Shown in pieces: positions 3,940 through 5,645 of a DNA stretch of 5,645 nt. Origin of the DNA: Oscillospiraceae bacterium (lineage in GTDB: Bacteria > Bacillota > Clostridia > Oscillospirales > Ruminococcaceae); the NCBI GenBank assembly GCA_016296165.1, contig JAEDJV010000153.1, positions 1 to 5,645 on the forward strand. The letters are read 5' to 3'. The position numbers and the translations under genes were made by a program. The notes under the pieces were generated by a model. The model was not told the origin of the DNA. It ran no database searches and was given only the letters and a program-made list of their open reading frames with translations. Positions within the stretch are counted from its first letter, which is position 1; each line of letters begins with the position of its first letter.

Positions 3940-5645
3940 CAGAATATGCCCCCTTTCTCAACATATATCTCAGTAAACCTGCAAAGCAAATCATTATAAG
4001 CCGCATCCCTTGAGGCTTTTTCGTTGACTATAAGAGCCATAATACTGCTGATTTGTTCACTTGTCATATGTTTTACTGACGGATTGAGGTTCTTTATAAC
4101 TGTTTCGATCCAGCTGTCAATTTCATCACAGCTTTCTGCGTTCTTTACAGCTTTGTCGGCATTGAAAAAGTCATATGCAAGTTTCATGAGAGTATCAAGT
4201 GAACGACCTTCATTAATAATTTCATAGAAATCTGTCTTTACACGTGCACTTAAAGAAGATTTCAGTACAGAATTCTTCAATTCTTCGATATCTTCGATTG
4301 AATATGACGGTTTCTGTTCAGATATAAATTTCATCAGCTTTTTCTGAAGTTCATCGTCCTCGTCAAATTCATCAGAATCCGGATCAGGCTCATAAGAATA
4401 CGGAATAGTCTTCAAATCATACTTGTCTACCTTGCAAAGAACAGGCTGAATCCATTCATTCTGATAGACTGCAGCAACTCCTTTAGGAAATTTAGCAATT
4501 TCAATTATCTGATCATCATTGAGATTAGCTGACTTGCCTACCAGTTCCCTGTCAGACTTGTCCGGCAGTCTCATGATAATTTTAGTATTTGTATTCCTGA
4601 TTGATGACATATCCAGTAAAGCCGGTGCCTGATCTGCAATTATAAAGCCTTCACCATATGTCCTCATCTCAGCAATAGCATTTGAAATCATTTCAACGCT
4701 CTTGCCTGCAAGATTGCCACTCTCTGATGAGAAGTCTGAAGATGTCTTTTTAAGAAGATTATGTGCCTCTTCAAGTACTGTAATATGCTCAAGTTCATTG
4801 TTCATTTTTCCGGAAGACATTCTGTATTCCTGCAGCTTAAGAACAAGAATCCCCATAATAAGTGACTTGGTTTCTGATGAACCGGTTCTGCTCAAATCAA
4901 TAATAACATTGTTTTCAAAAAGTTCATCACATGATATTTCAGCATTGCTGAAGATTAAACCGTTAATTCCGTTCGAAAGAGAATTAAGTCTTGTCTGGAG
5001 TGAACCTTTATAAGCACCTTTGTTTTCAGTATCATATTCACTGTTTTCGATTATGTACTTAATGTTTTCAGATACATCAGCAAATGTCGGATACATATAC
5101 CGGCTGAATTTATTCCTTGATCTCTTTAAATCCCATCCGCAGTCTTCATATGATTTTTCAATTGCATTCTTCAGTACCGCAGGCATTGCCGCATACATAG
5201 GCCAGCAAACATTGAATATTTCGATAAGTCTGTCAAGATGTTCAAGGATATGAATACCGTCAGGAAAGCTAAACGGATTCAGTTTAAGCAGCGGAGTTAA
5301 ACCAGGATTCGTTCCGTATACAGAAACATCCTTGTTCATACCAAAAACATTTTTATACTCACCTTTAGCTGGTTCAATAACCATAAACTTAACACGTTTT
5401 CTGCGTGCTTCGCTAAGTATCTTGTAGATTGTATTACTCTTTCCTGCACCGGTACTTCCTGTTACGAATGTATGAGAAGCGAGAGAATTCAAATCAAGAC
5501 CCACAGTTGTATTTTCTTCATGATACATATGGAAAACAGAACCTATGCATATCCTGTTTTCGAGGTTCGATTCACCATATGTAACTATGTTTCGTCCAAA
5601 TTCAGCACACTCTATTACAGGAAGACCTTCTACAGATTTTTTAGG
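3939..5645 (-). CDS. HerA/DUF87-type P-loop ATPase, 5' end outside the window
   Basis: The reading frame is open to the window edge, giving 568 residues with the N-terminus missing. An internal ATG at 5528 is not the true start, because the 39 codons upstream read as normal family sequence (IECAEFGRN, then ICIGSVFH). Residues are numbered from the window edge. The Walker A motif is GSTGAGKSN (63-71) and is followed by an IEPAKGEYK segment (90-98). Walker B is ITVLEEAHNLL (288-298), with the Glu-Ala-His of HerA-like enzymes, and the sensor-like IIADQAP lies at 335-341. Residues 339-361 (QAPALLDMSSIRN onward) fit the conserved C-terminal part of the core. An acidic linker (419-432) joins the ATPase to a roughly 135-residue helical C-terminal region I do not recognise. 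HerA/FtsK/VirB4-type enzymes form hexamers that pump DNA or protein. Here it is coupled to a nuclease toxin gene by a TGATG overlap. The export role is inferred. Confidence 0.88.
   Translation of the reverse strand, partial: PKKSVEGLPVIECAEFGRNIVTYGESNLENRICIGSVFHMYHEENTTVGLDLNSLASHTFVTGSTGAGKSNTIYKILSEARRKRVKFMVIEPAKGEYKNVFGMNKDVSVYGTNPGLTPLLKLNPFSFPDGIHILEHLDRLIEIFNVCWPMYAAMPAVLKNAIEKSYEDCGWDLKRSRNKFSRYMYPTFADVSENIKYIIENSEYDTENKGAYKGSLQTRLNSLSNGINGLIFSNAEISCDELFENNVIIDLSRTGSSETKSLIMGILVLKLQEYRMSSGKMNNELEHITVLEEAHNLLKKTSSDFSSESGNLAGKSVEMISNAIAEMRTYGEGFIIADQAPALLDMSSIRNTNTKIIMRLPDKSDRELVGKSANLNDDQIIEIAKFPKGVAAVYQNEWIQPVLCKVDKYDLKTIPYSYEPDPDSDEFDEDDELQKKLMKFISEQKPSYSIEDIEELKNSVLKSSLSARVKTDFYEIINEGRSLDTLMKLAYDFFNADKAVKNAESCDEIDSWIETVIKNLNPSVKHMTSEQISSIMALIVNEKASRDAAYNDLLCRFTEIYVEKGGIF

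Overview
The window looks like an accessory stretch of a low-GC Clostridia genome, most plausibly a Ruminococcus-like gut or rumen bacterium. The evidence is the strong GGAGG-type ribosome binding sites, the low G+C, the Rpn-like nuclease gene, the ISL3 remnant and the DUF1232, DUF488 and YezG-type families. The genus is an inference from family content. Every gene I can support lies on the minus strand, so transcription runs from position 5645 towards 1.

Layout, in order of transcription: (a) 5645-2906 is a three-gene operon. It has the C-terminal 568 residues of a HerA/DUF87-type P-loop ATPase (its 5' end is outside the window), a 216-residue DNA/RNA non-specific endonuclease toxin, and a YezG/DUF600-type immunity protein. 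The ATPase stop and toxin start overlap as TGATG, and the toxin and immunity genes are 14 bases apart. A hairpin at 2856-2896 probably ends this operon. (b) 2849-2026 is a second unit. A near-consensus promoter (2821-2849) drives a DUF1232/YkvA-like membrane protein gene, followed by the C-terminal half of a DUF488-family gene that lacks its N-terminal half. (c) 1976-838 has two tandem promoter-like sequences and one Rpn/PD-(D/E)XK-type nuclease gene. (d) 828-114 is a 715-bp internally deleted ISL3-family insertion sequence. It keeps both putative ends, the transposase start site with its first codons, and the C-terminal half of the transposase, but has lost the middle of the gene. (e) 115-1 is a highly structured imperfect inverted repeat cut by the window edge.

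The most interesting unit is (a). A nuclease toxin and its immunity protein are translationally coupled to a HerA-like pumping ATPase. No signal peptide or known toxin-delivery domain is visible on the toxin, so the ATPase could be the motor of its export or DNA-associated delivery. Alternatively the set could be a HerA-nuclease defence module. The families are recognised with good confidence; the way they work together is inference. The rest of the window reads as a hotspot of decay and mobility: an IS remnant, a truncated DUF488 gene and an Rpn nuclease next to a palindromic repeat.
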